NCBI GenBank assembly: GCA_029204225.1
Contig: CM055111.1
Coordinates: 19,153,228-19,217,227 of the forward strand
Direction: 5' to 3'
Source: Diphasiastrum complanatum
Lineage: Eukaryota; Streptophyta; Lycopodiopsida; Lycopodiales; Lycopodiaceae
Length of the DNA: 64,000 nucleotides
Shown here: positions 20,880 to 32,270 of the stretch, one piece after another
How positions within the stretch are numbered: position 1 is the first letter of the stretch
Layout of the letters: each line of letters opens with the position of its first letter
Program-made: the position numbers and the translations under genes
The notes under the pieces: model-generated
The model's database searches: none
What the model was told of the DNA's origin: nothing
The model's input: only the letters and a program-made list of their open reading frames with translations

Positions 20880-23135
20880 CCAGATCCTCCATTGATGGAA
20901 TTGGCCCCTATCATTCAAATTTTATGTCTATCACTATAGATAGCTTGATTGTGGCCCTTATCACTCAACGTTGGCCATTGGGTGATTAAATTAGAGTAGC
21001 CTTGAGTGTAGGACATTCAAATCTATTGGTCGAGATACCTTGAGTGCTATGTTGCAATTATGCTCCTTATCACTCAACATAGTTCATCGACTAATCATAA
21101 TTCATAGCTCAGTGAATAGGCTCCTTTTAAATATTTGCCCAAATTTTATATCTGTCAATCGAGGTAGTTTGATTTTGGATCTTATCACTCAAAATTGTCC
21201 ATTGAGTGATAAAAGTAGAGGAATTTTGAGTCTAGGATATTCAAATAAATCAAATTGATGTGGTCCTTATCACTTGTTGACATCATATCTGATCAATAAT
21301 TTGAATTAATCGGATTTGATCCCTCCTTATTGAATTGGCCCCTATCACTTGAGATGGCTCAAATTCATATCTACTACCCACCTTGATGTCTAACATTCAA
21401 GACAGGTCAATTTTGCCCTCATTACTTGAAATTGTCCATTGAGTGACCAAATTAGAGGAATATTTGATTTAGGACATTCAAATAGCTCAAATTTGATGTT
21501 TATTGCTCGAGATAGATTGATATGTCTATGTTACAAGTTTGCTTCTTATCACTCGATGAATCTCAACTTTAGGATATTCAATTTGCTATAGTTTGATCTC
21601 TTATTGATGAAAGTAGCTCCTATCACTCGATATAGCACAAAATTAATGTCTATCACTCAAGATAACTTGAATTTGATGCCATAGATGAGAAAACTCAAAT
21701 TTGGTTCTTTTCAATAGACATGACTTACTAAATGATTGAAATCGACCAAAATTTAGTTTGGTACATTCAAATTTCTCAAGTTCCAGCTCTCATCGATTGA
21801 ATTGGTCCCTACCACATGAGATTGTCAAATTTGATGTTTGTAACTTCAAGTATCTCAAATTTGGCCTTTTTCACTTGAGGTTGTCGATTGAGTGATCAAA
21901 TCAAAGGAGTCTTTGCTTTAGAACCTTAAAACAAGTCGAGTTCAATCCATTTTCTATGCAACTCACCCCTATTGAATTTGATGTATGATCGTTTGAGATA
22001 GCTCAATTTTGTCTCTTATCATTTGAGATTGCTCATTGAGTGCTTAAATTAGAAGAATCTTGAGACTAGGACATTCAGGTAGCTCAAATTTGATGTCTAT
22101 TGTTTGAGAGCTCAAGTTTGATGTCTGACATGCGATTTTGGTCATTATCAGCCAAGAATGTGGCTCATTGAGTGAGCAAAATCGGTCAATATCAAGCTGG
22201 TACATTTAGGTTGATTGAGTTCTACTTCTTATCATTGAAATTGACCCATATCACAAAAGAGAGTTCAAATGTAATCTCCATCAATCGAGATAGCTCAATT
22301 TTGGTTGTTATAAGTTGAGGTTCTTCATAAAGTGATTGAATTCATAAAATCTCGGGCTTACAAAATCGGAGAACTCAAATTTAATGCCTATTATTTGGGA
22401 TAGCTCAATTTTGATGTCTAACATGCAATTTGGTTTTTATGACTTGATGTAATTCATCAAGCAATCAAACTCGATCATTTTCAAGTTTACGATGATTAGA
22501 TCGCTTGACTTTGATCCCTCATCATGGAATTGGCCCCTACCACTCAAGATAGCTCAAATTTGATGTCTATCAATCAAGATAGCTCGATTTTGGATTGCTA
22601 GATTGCTTGAGTTCGACTCCTGATCAACGGAATTCACCATATCACAAGACATAGGTCAAATTTTAGATGATTTAGTCGCGATAGCTCAATTTTGGCTATT
22701 ATGTCCCATGTCACTCGATCAAGTTTAAGCTTAGGACAATTGGATTGCTTTAGCTTATTCCTTATGGATGGAAATGGCCCCTATCACTCGAAATAGTTCA
22801 ACTTTGAGGTGTGCCAATCAAGATGGCTCAGTTTTGGCCTTTATCATTAGAAGTTGCTTCTAAAGTGAGCAAATTCATGGAATCTCAAGCTTACGAAATT
22901 TAGATATCTCAAATTTGATGCTAATCGCCCAAGCTGGCTCAAAGATCATGCCTAACATGTGGTTTTGGTCCTAATCACTCAACATAGTTCATTGATTGTG
23001 TTCAAACTCGATCCATCTCAAGTTTACGACACTGACATCACTTGAGTTTGGTCTAGTCGTATTAATGGATTTGCCCCTACACTTGTGATGCTCAAATTTC
23101 ATTTTTATCACTCGAGGTAATTCGAATTTGATTCC
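20880..23135. repeat. Long degenerate tandem array (about 140/280-bp rhythm)
   Basis: The same phrases return over more than 2.2 kb: GGCCCCTATCACTCGA, GATAGCTCAAATTTGATG, CTCAATTTTGG, CATTGAGTGATCAAATT, GAATCTTGAG and TTAGGACATTCAAAT. The anchor GG(C/T)CCCTA(T/C)CAC occurs near 20905, 21342, 21625, 21806, 22245, 22533, 22648, 22786 and 23068, with spacings close to multiples of 140. There is no coding potential. Units are strongly diverged, so the array is old or was seeded by several related repeats. No telomere or centromere motif is present. Confidence 0.85.
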
Positions 23136-23167
23136 TATGAATGAGAAAGCACAATTTTTTTTGAAAC

Positions 23168-23200
23168 TTGTACCCCCCCCGTCTCTCTCTCTCTCTCCAT
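23168..23200. repeat. C-run and (CT)n microsatellite
   Basis: A run of eight or more C residues is followed by GT(CT)n. Confidence 0.8.
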
Positions 23201-23230
23201 CATGCACGCGCGAATGCTCGGAAAAAACTA

Positions 23231-24094
23231 TATAGTACAGGCATGAAACCAACACAATTTCTCAAAAACCAGTATGATAAAATTTTGACGACTTTTTTAG
23301 ATTAGCATAGGAACCCTGTTACGAGTAATAGTCTTAAAATAATCGAGAATCTTTATAATTGGAGTCCTTTTCGAGGATAATTCAAAAAAGAGTTTGCCAG
23401 CACCGGCTCAGCTCTCTCTCGCCCTTCCATGGTGCAATCAGGGTACCTACGTCGGGGTACCTAAAGGCTAAGGGGTAAAAATCACTAAAACCACCCGCGT
23501 GAGGTGGATGGCATGGGTCGAATGACATGAGGTGTTGCACTGGCGCACCAGTTGCAATTGGGCAAGAGGTGGATGCTCTGCCAGGTAACTGAAGATTTTC
23601 ATTGGTTGCCATTTTGGCCATCGAGAGAAAGAGAAAGAGATTAAAATTTTGGGGCTTTTAAAATTGAAATTTTGGGGCTTTTAAAGCTAACGATCCTTGA
23701 ATTGGGTCTTGATTTTGGGGATTTTGGAGCTCTTCGGGCCATACTTTCCCACGCTATTCCTCTCCTCTGCTCGCCCTTCTCTCCTAGTCCACCATCACGC
23801 TCATCCTGCTCTCCTCTTACGTTCTATAGTTGCGCTCATCCACCATCGCATGCTGATCTTGGTGATCGTCCACCATCGCAGGTACGTTCTCTCTCTCATA
23901 TGTTTTTAGGGCGGATATGGTGAAAAAAACAAACAAGATCTACTTTTTTGGAGAAGTAATTGTTTTTCATTTCTTTTTATGGAGTGAAAATGTTCTTGCA
24001 TCTAGATGCTGCAGCCATCAGACCTTGTGAAGCGCTTAAAGCTTCTTGTTGAATCCTGAAATTCCATAGCTTTTTGACAACTGCTCACCACTGT
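23231..24094. other. Unassigned stretch left of the kinase fragment
   Basis: Open frames on both strands around 23382-23621 and 23672-23923 have low-complexity Pro/Ser-rich translations and no recognised domain. Pyrimidine-rich text around 23750-23890 resembles a plant 5' leader or promoter-proximal region. This could be the decayed upstream part of the kinase gene that follows, but no exon was identified. Confidence 0.35.
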
Positions 24095-24814
24095 TACTGA
24101 TCTTCGAGCTCCCTGTCTTTTGTCAGAGGCTATGCAAGTGGTTTGCACAGCTTCTACTTGCAGTGATTATCGGCATTTCAGTTGAGTGATTCATAGGGAT
24201 CTCAAGGTATGTCAATCTAACATCATATAAGATCAATCTCAACTTCTTTGCAAGTCATTTGTGGGACTCTAACCTCCGTTTGTATCTGCTCTGTTGAGTT
24301 TTCCCTCTGCCCTGTCACAAGAGATGAGAGCTAAAATTTCCAAAACTGTTTGTGATTCATTGCAATCTGACCTGATACGAAACAAGGATGCAAAAATGGA
24401 TAGTATCACGAGATGGGTTCTAAGTTCATGGCAGAATCGCCATATGTGGTCACATTCCAAGAAGCCCGTAATATATGCATATCTTCAGTTTCATGTAGAA
24501 TGTAAGTTGTAGCTTCTCATAGTCTGTTAGGCAACAGTAGATTATTCAATATAACGTATATATTTCTGATGCAATAGCTAACATTCAGGGATCTCCATTT
24601 GTTGTAATCTGAATATAGCCACTTATAAGCTGCGAGATTTCCATGAAATTTATTTGCATGTGGTTTTGAGTTATCACAAAATTAAGGCTGATAGTGATAA
24701 GTATAGTATCTTAGTATCACAGCTTGTAGAATTAGTATCTAAAGGCTTCTTGAAGATCTTGCAGGAGATTTTGGACTGGCAAAGGACCTCATGGAAGATG
24801 ATCTAGCTTCTTCT
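24095..24814 (+). pseudogene. NIMA-related kinase (NEK) gene fragment
   Basis: Two exon-like blocks match the plant NEK serine/threonine kinase domain. The first ends with RLCKWFAQLLLAV, a decayed YLHSN-type stretch and VIHRDLK (the catalytic loop, HRD at about 24193-24201), followed at 24207 by the splice donor GTATGT. The second, about 24765-24814 after TTGCAG, reads GDFGLAKDLMEDDLASS (DFG magnesium motif plus the activation-loop DDLASS characteristic of this family) and ends at donor GTAAGT. Between the two motif blocks of the first exon the frame is shifted and a TGA lies just before VIHRDLK. The segment that normally links HRDLK to GDFG and the downstream GT..YMCPE exon were not found. 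The retained splice sites show it is not a processed copy. Most likely a dead fragment of a host gene. Confidence 0.7.
24294..24512 (+). other. Unrecognised open frame inside the NEK fragment
   Basis: A 72-residue frame (LSQEMRAKISKTVCDSLQSD ... WQNRHMWSHSKKP) lies between the two NEK exon blocks and ends near a GTAAGT donor-like site. It does not resemble a kinase. It could be an exon of another decayed gene or a chance frame in an intron. Confidence 0.2.
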
Positions 24815-25250
24815 GTAAGTTAAGGAACATCTGACCATTTAGATATGCATAATATTTTGTGATAGTTTAAGGTATTGCTAACTTTGTTGAACCATGTTTT
24901 TCCACCAATTTGTGAATTATTAATCCAGTCGGATGAGTGCCTGTTACTGTAGATTTGGCTCTTTCTTACGTCTACTAAGTCATATCTTCAGAAAATAAAA
25001 CTGTTTGCCTTTGTACATGTTTTATAACATGTATCAAAAATTAATACATCAACAGTAATGCTACTCAGAGTTTGATCATATGATGCTCGTGTTGTCTACT
25101 AGAACTCACTCATTCATACGTGTTTCTGCAGATATTTTCCTAGTTCCACACTACTGTGCAATCACAAGGCACAACCTTTATGTTTTACACTGGTTAAGCC
25201 TATAGATGTGCTTATAGGAACTTAGGTTTGAAGGAACATAGGTTTCAAAA
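24815..25250. other. Intron-like AT-rich stretch, nothing recognised
   Basis: Follows the NEK donor site at 24815. There is a possible acceptor (ATCCAG) near 24925, but the text after it does not match the next NEK exon. Confidence 0.35.
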
Positions 25251-25254
25251 TAAT

Positions 25255-25560
25255 TATTAAATGTGCTTGCTTAACAATGCATCAAAAAACTAGAAAATAA
25301 ATCTTGATCTAGATTACCAATTTGACACATAACAAGTATGGATAATCAATAAACAAGATCAAAGACCCAAATCCGAGTCCACACATGTGTACTACAGGCT
25401 GTAGTATGTCCTTAAAATTGAGAAACAAGTAGAAATTGATTTGGTTTCGTTTGGATCACAAAAACTCAATGTACGTAGTGAACTAGCTTGAGATTGCCAA
25501 TGAGCTCCAAAACAATTTCTCTCTTCTCACTATGGGAGCTTGGAATCCACACTTTCAAAA
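25255..25560 (-). repeat. LTR-derived repeat, copy A
   Basis: Shares long runs with 39905-40180: AACAATGCAT, CAATTTGACACATAACAAGT, GATAATCAATAAACAAGATC, TGTACTACAGGCTGTAGTA and GAGATTGCCAATGAGCTCC. A shorter, more diverged copy lies at 31803-32270, beside a minus-strand copia RNase H, which suggests that the family is a copia LTR (minus orientation) or a non-autonomous relative. Confidence 0.7.
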
Positions 25561-25689
25561 AGTGTTTATTCAAATGAATTTATACTAATATAACTTTGAA
25601 TTGTCAAACTCTAAGTCTAATATGAAAATTGGCCTCAATTGCCAAACATATAAATTTGACCAAAATAGCAAAACTAGCTGAAATTTCTC

Positions 25690-27760
25690 ACATATGGATC
25701 CATTTATCTTGAAGATCCAGATACTAGCTTATGTCCAAATTTTAAGTCCGTTAGTAATCTTCTCAAACTTGTATGTGAAGGAAACAATGGATTACTTGAA
25801 TATTTTCAAAGGTTGCATGACATTGGCTTGCATGATGCAAATTGTTGAGTCTCAATCAACATTGCAGTGTGCTTATGAACAATTGCAATATTATGTGCAA
25901 CACTCTAGTAATGAAAACATTGCACTCAAGCATGTTATATCAGAGTTGAATACTACAATAACAAGTCTACAGAGATAAAAAACCAAGATATGTCAGAATC
26001 ATTGGAGAAGTTGTGATCCGAAAGTTTAAAATCAATTGTTGATGTGGAAATGATCAAGAAAGACAGTAATGAAAAAGAAACGAAAAAGAGTAACGAAGAG
26101 GAACATTGATGGTTTATCTTTACATAGCGGCAATCAGAAGAAAAGAATTTGAACATTCAAACATGTTAGATTATAAATTTTTTGCTTCATTTGTATATTT
26201 TTATTTAATTTTGGTTTGTTTCAATTGCATTATCAATTTTATTGTTGACTAAACATCATATGGCTTTGATATGTGTGTTGCAGATCATGCTTGGTTGCAA
26301 AGGACTATTTCAAAAATCGATCATGCATTGGAGAATCTTTAAGTCATGTTCTCCCAAGAAAGTCAACAAAAGCAATGATGGAAAATGATCGATTTCAAAA
26401 AATGGAAAATGAAATTACACATAGTTTTGAGTAAGAATCAAACTTATTTGGATGCAAATGTGATACAAGGTGCACGTGATCAGGCTGGAATTAGCAAAAT
26501 GCTTATTCTACATTTTTCAGAATAGTTCAAGAAGCATTCTCTCAAGTGGAAATTAAGAAAACTTATCTTCCTCGTCCATATCGAGTAACATTAGCAAGAA
26601 ATTATTCCAACAAGGGAATGTTCAAGGTTGTTGGCCAACCATTTCATATAAATGATTTATACAAATTTGAAAGTGGTGAACTTAAATACAACGATTGCAA
26701 CAATATTTTCCTTGATGTCGAAAATGTCTTAAAATACATTATTTGATTCTATGAACTACATGAACATCAAACAAATGGAAAGTTGATTATTGTGATGAAA
26801 CTAGACAAATCTGGAATCATCAAAGGCCAAAAGCTAGAACGGGTGAGTGTCACTTTGATGAACAAGATATCAGATACCAATGATAGCACATTTAGTGTTC
26901 AATCAGAAAATCACATATGGTGGATAGTTGCATTCTATGTACATTTGACATATTTCTATTCAATTTGTTTAGATACACTTCTATTTTTGAATACATGATT
27001 AATGCAGCATACATTACTTGCTTTTTTACAGGTTTTCAAAGAGGATCATAATGTTCTCTCATGGATATTTTTGCGTACAAATTATGGTGAAATTACAAAG
27101 GGACATTTGGAGGGTCAGAAACTTACAGTGGAAAATCATGGATGTTTTCAAATCCAATGGCATCTTGCAAGTTATTTAAAAACACTAAAATGTATGTATA
27201 ATGTCTCTCATGGGACAACATCAAAGCATCTTTGTATTTAGTGCGTGAAGAATTGCTACGATATGAGTTTGGGATGAGCAAACAATGGCCCAACAAGAGA
27301 AGTAGAAGATCCAAATCTAAAAGGTGTTTTGCTAATTCCACTGAAATATGTTCATATATGCACATTGCATGCTGAGGTACATGTGAGGTACATGTGATTG
27401 AGAGACTTATTAATCTTCACATTCTATTTGCTTGGAATACAAAACCAGAGTCCCTGTCTAAATCAGCTATCAAAAAGTTGGAAGAAGTTCTCTCAAAAAC
27501 ATGACTACATAAAGGAAATGTCACAATTGAAAAAAGTGAGAAACTGTCTGGAAAGTTAGGAAATGTTCCTAGTAAGCCATCAATTGGAGGTGCTAAAGCA
27601 AGGATATTCATATCCAATCACACTTGCAAATAATCCGATATCACTTATTGTATTTGGAAAGATATTGTTTCAGTAACACAAGAGAATAGGAGAAGTACTC
27701 GAATGCAAAAAGCACAAGTGTGGAAGAACTTTGACATGCTCCCATTTATGGTCCAAAAAG
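25690..27760 (+). pseudogene. Unrecognised multi-exon-like gene remnant
   Basis: Several plus-strand frames with coding character: 25694-25978 and onward (coiled-coil-like, then a Lys/Glu-rich tail), an AT-rich intron-like stretch at about 26165-26280 ending in GCAG, then 26520-26998 and 27002-27640. Distinct pieces are FYELHEHQTNGKLIIVMKLD near 26740-26805, SENHIWWIVAFY near 26905, a block near 27150-27240 with FQIQWHLASYLKTLKCMYNV followed by TSKH.C..C, and LLIPLKYVHICTLHAE near 27328. This order (basic strand, HxW, DLKxL...C..C, DxLH-like) recalls large uncharacterised, probably transposon-linked proteins with an RNase H-like fold, but I cannot name the family. Frames are interrupted by stops and shifts, so it is probably dead. 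Confidence 0.4.
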
Positions 27761-27773
27761 TACTGTACTTTCA

Positions 27774-28540
27774 CATGGTATCAGATCCAAGTACAAGTGC
27801 TTGAATCATTGACCAAATCAAATCCATTTTTAGCAAGTATTGGTGCTAAAAACTAGTTTTGTGAGGGCGATCTAGAAGTTAAGGTTTGGTGAGGGGATTT
27901 GATTCCAAAGTTTGTAGGGTTCAAAATCCATATTGTTCACACGTGTGAGCATCTCTGAACCTGCATTTAATGTATGATATTCATTTGATCATTAAAAATT
28001 CAATTTGAGAGATCTTGATGTGATTATTAGTGGAAATCTTGGAATAAACTACCAAGTTTGAGTGCCATTGATTAGATTTGAATTTGATTCATGAAATCTA
28101 AATAATCAAGGCTGAAATAAAGTCCTATTAAAGTCACTTACAGGTCCTGAAAGTACATCAAGAGGTGTGAGGGAGATTGAGTAATTTTTGTGTCCAAAAA
28201 TAGCCAAGAATGGCAAGATTTGTTTGAAAGTAGATTTCACATCATCTTATCTTCATTTCAACTTTGTGAGGGAGTGATAGAACTGAGATTATAAGTCCAT
28301 TTGTTGGATTAGAAATTTAATTTGAGTGAAACACTACAAGTGTGAGACCTTTGTGAGTTTCAAAGTTAATCAAATCTATTTCTTGTGTGTAGAATTCACT
28401 AGTAAGATGGGATCTATTGGAGTATACCTTCTAGAAGTTAGTGAGAGATTGAATTCTACTAATTATGCTATTTGGAAGGTTAGGATGGAGTCACTAATGG
28501 TGATAACTTGTGATTTTATGATAGAAGTTTGTAAGTGAAT
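27774..28540 (+). mobile_element. Copia leader and gag start, interrupted
   Basis: Begins with a primer-like TGGTATCAGATCC at 27774. The leader (27890-28400) closely matches the leader at 38265-38900, and the start of gag (MGSIGVYLLEVSERLNSTNY, IWKVRMESL) matches gag at 38915 and 50825. The match stops where the LTR of another copia begins (about 28568). A fossil fragment. Confidence 0.75.
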
Positions 28541-28567
28541 CTCACATGTGTGGAGGATGTTCCCACG

Positions 28568-29300
28568 TGTGGAGAATTGTAAAGTAAATCAAAATGTTTG
28601 ATATAGGGGTCTCATAGAATTTCATAGTCAAGCATTTAGGTGTAGGATGTTGATAGGGTCAAATTTGGCATAGATGGCAAATTATCCATTTTCACTTGTA
28701 ATGCCAATATTGAGCCAAAATAGAGCCAAACTTGTGCCAATTAGAGTGTAGACAAGTGTCATGCTTTTGTTTGATGAAGCTTAAGAGGTCCAATAGGATT
28801 TAGAGGTGGAACCTTGTGAGGTCCAATAGAAAATTGAGGTGTGCTTGAATATAGTCTAATAGAATTTAGAGGTGCATGGATCAATGGTCCAATAGGATTA
28901 AGAGGTGGCAAAGTGCGATCCAATCATAGTTAAGCATAGTGGTAGCTCATGAATCTATTAGTATCATTGTACTCCTCCTTTTTGATCTAATTGATTTTGA
29001 GATTGAGTGGATTTTGAGTGTCATTGAATTTCTAGCTTTCTCTCTCTACCCGAGAGCTCATGATTGTTTTTCTCTCTCTACCCGAGGAGAGCAGCTTGTT
29101 TTTACTTAGAATACTTTTGGAACACTTCCCACACGTGTGAGTGAGAGTTGGAAGTGATTGAATGCATGTAGTAGTGTGTTTTTGCCATAGAATCAAAGAT
29201 AGATCTTGAATCTCAATCTAGTCTTGATCTTGGTTCATCTACACACCTTAGGAGATCACAAGTACATGTAGTGGACAATCTACACGTGTGAAAGTCAACA
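28568..29300 (+). repeat. Copia 5' LTR (about 733 bp)
   Basis: It starts TGTGGAGAATTG, ends GTCAACA and is directly followed by TGGTATCAGAGC at 29301. The same LTR recurs at 44465-45201 with roughly 90 percent identity, including the GGTCCAATAGGATTTAGAGG repeats and the TCTCTCTCTACCCGAG pair. It sits inside an older copia gag. Confidence 0.85.
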
Positions 29301-29313
29301 TGGTATCAGAGCC
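29301..29313 (+). promoter_or_regulatory. Primer-binding site, initiator tRNA-Met type
   Basis: TGGTATCAGAGCC directly after the LTR, the standard copia primer site. Confidence 0.9.
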
Positions 29314-30057
29314 TACCTAAGGTTACCATGCATTTTGATCCATTTGAGTGAAAACTATTCATCAATCTTGAGCTAGAAATTGTCAAGGCCCATTTTCCTA
29401 GCTATCTTGTTCAATTTTGGATCAAAAGAGATCAAAAGGACATTGATTGGGTCTGACCTGGTACTGTACGGAATCAGGTGCTCAAACACGTGTGAGGAAC
29501 ATCCAATTTCAATTTGGGAGTCCTCTTTCATGTTTGATCCAAAAATCTTGCTAGATAGCTTATTTTGAAGCTATTTTTGTCTAGTTTCTGATGCAATCAG
29601 TTTCATTCCATTTGGTTGAGCCAATCAAAAGTTATAAGCTTTTGAAGAGGGTTAGGTAGGGCACCTAGACCTGGGTGGACACATTTGGTTTGGTCAAAAG
29701 ATTGCTTGTTTGATCCAAAATCACAGTTGAATGCTTACCAATCTCATCTATATGTGATCTAGGCACTGTTTTGAGATCTTAGCCATTTTGTTTCATGCAA
29801 TATCATTGTATTTGAGTCAAATTTGGTTTCTTAGTGTATTTCACACGTGCTAAGAGTGTTTGATCCTAACTTTGCCCATACTCCATCATTTGATGTGAAG
29901 TAGATCTAGTTTTGGAGAGATTGAGATAGCTAGTGAGAATCATCTCACAGTTTGTTGCAAGATCTTGCATAGGAGATGGTAGCACACCATTATTGGATCC
30001 TATAGTGAGAGAGAAGCAACATTTTTTGTTCATCCCTTTTATTTATCTCCACTTTAC

Positions 30058-31824
30058 ATGACTTCAATGAGCTCATACTTGTTGCAACCAAGTGAGAGAT
30101 TGTCTACTTCCAATTATTCAATATGGAAGTTGAGGATGGAGTCCATCTTGATACTCCAAGATGTGATGGACATTGTACTTGGGATTGAGAAGGAGCCTCA
30201 AGTCCTTCAAGAAGTACAAAAATACAAGAAGAGAGCTAGGATGGCTCTCCACTACATTAAGATGAATGTCTCTAATGAGATATTGAGGGAGATTGGTGAT
30301 TGTTCTACATCCAAGGAAGCTTGGGATTGTCTCAAGTCCATCTATGAGGCTAAGAACACCTCTAGGCTCCTCACTCTTAGAAATCAAATATTCCAAAGTA
30401 GTCAAAAGAGTGACGAGAGTGCATCTAATTATGTTTTGAGAGTCAAGGATATTCATAGGGAGCTTGCATGTATTGGTGACTCAATCAATCAAAGTGAGCT
30501 AGTCCAAGTCATTCTCAATGGCTTGAGAGATGAATATGACAACCTTGTCCAATCCTATGCTATTAAGGAGGAGCTACCAAGTTTGGAGGCCCTTCAAAGT
30601 GTGCTTATTTCTGAAGAATCAAGACAAGAGTACAAACTCTTGAGGATGGACAAGCTATCACTCAATCATGATGATGACAAAGTTCTATTTGCCAAGCACA
30701 AAGAGAGGAGTAAGAAGCAACACCATCACTTCTCTAATGACAAAGCTAAAGACCAAGATGGAGAGGAGGAGGATACCTCTCATGCTTCTAATTCAAATCT
30801 CAAGAAGAAGATGATCAAGTGCTTTTATTGTGGCAAGAAAGGCCATTATGCCACCAATTGCTTCAAGAAGAAGAATCAACTCAATCAAGCCAACATCACC
30901 AATGAGAAAGAAGACTATATTGCAAGTGATGGAGAAGGCTCTCTTATGGCATCAAGCTTCTCCTCTTCCACCTTCAACAAGGATGACTCATGGTATATTC
31001 ATAGTGGAACATCTTCACATATGTGTGGCTCCAAGCACTTTTTTTCATCTGTTATGCCTTATGATGGAGTCAAGAAGACCATATACTTTGCAAGTAAGCA
31101 TGAGTGCAATATTGAAGGAGTATGGATTATTCCCTTGAAGCTTGCATCTTCTAAAGATCTATTTCTCAACAATCTTCTTTTTGTCCCAAAGCTTACAAAG
31201 AACATCTTAAGTGTTGGCCAACTTCTTGATAGTGGCTTTGATGTCAATTTCAATATTGACAATTGTGTAATTAGGAAGGATGGTGAGATCCTTGCATATG
31301 GATCAAGATTTGAAGGCATCTACAAATTTGATCCAAGTGAGAGTGCAAACTCTCTTGATGTTTCTTATATTTCCAATATTTCAAAGGAGGAGGATTACAC
31401 AAGATGCACATATCTTCTCTCTTCAAGTATTATGGTGTATGATTATTCCTTATTATTCAAAGCATATGTTGAGAAGAAATTCTCATTGAAGATCAAAGCT
31501 TTGAGGAGTATTGGAGCTCTTGAAGGAATAGCACCATATGAAGTTTTATTCAAGATGAAGCCTAAGGTTGATCACCTTAGTGAACTTGGTAGTGCTTGCT
31601 TTGCACATATTCCCTTGGAAACAAGAAGGAAGGATGATCCAAACTCATGGATCATGATTGGATACTCATCCATCAAGGAGGCCTTTAGTGTCTTTACACT
31701 CTCTTTTTCGAATGTGATGGTGAATAGAGATGTCATATTGCATGAAGATTCAATCTTGGAAGTGGCCGAGATCAAGGCTTCTCAAGAAGAATCACAAGTT
31801 GTACGGCCTGTAGACAGTGTTTGA
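30058..31824 (+). mobile_element. Copia gag-protease open frame (588 residues)
   Basis: A long open frame downstream of the 28568 LTR and its primer site. Parts in order: UBN2-type gag (ERLSTSNYSIWKLRMESI, residues 1-220), a CCHC knuckle (CFYCGKKGHYATNC, about residue 258), an aspartic-protease-like region (WYIHSGTSSHMCG, about 315; LLFVPKLTKNILSVGQLL, about 375), then only a tail of integrase and linker (LEGIAPYEVLF, RRKDDPNSW). The integrase core, reverse transcriptase and RNase H are not in this frame. It is broken as an element although the frame is long. The right end abuts a minus-strand copia LTR-like block near 31800. Confidence 0.85.
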
Positions 31825-32270
31825 AGTGTACTAAGTGTTGGTTTCATTTGGAGCAAAGAAAAAAAAATGTACATAGAGAGCAAATCTGAAATTGCCAATG
31901 TGCTCCAAAAATAATCTATCTTCTCACTATGGAGAGATGGAATACATAGCAAAACTCACTGCCTTTGTAAAGTTAGGTGAATTTCTAGCATGTAATAAGG
32001 AGGTTATCTCAACCTTTTTGCCCTAAAATGAAATCCTAGCCTATTTCCTAGAGTCATGCTTGATAGATAGCTAGTTGGTCAAAATCTCATCATAAATCAA
32101 GGTCTAGACCCTATAAAGTAGGGATCTCTACTAAATAGACACAACCACTTCTTTTGACTTGAGCTAACCTACTTTAGGAGTAGAGTGCCACATGGCACTT
32201 TGGCCATACATGTGTGGAATCCAATTATAGACAAAAATGTACAATATGCTACATGGCTACATTTGCCAAA
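31803..32270 (-). repeat. LTR-derived repeat, copy C
   Basis: It lies just after the end of minus-strand copia RNase H and shares AAATTGCCAATGTGCTCC, TCTTCTCACTATGG, CATGTAATAAGGA and TTGCCCTAAAATGAAA with copies at 25255 and 39905. Position and orientation fit a 3' LTR of the adjoining minus-strand copia. Confidence 0.6.

Noticed and set aside
23382-23923. Possible first exon of a host gene
   Set aside because: Pro/Ser-rich low-complexity translations without domain or splice support. Kept only as an unassigned stretch.
30058-31824. The 588-codon frame as a host gene
   Set aside because: Its domains (UBN2 gag, CCHC knuckle, retropepsin-like region, integrase tail) are copia, and it follows a copia LTR and primer site.
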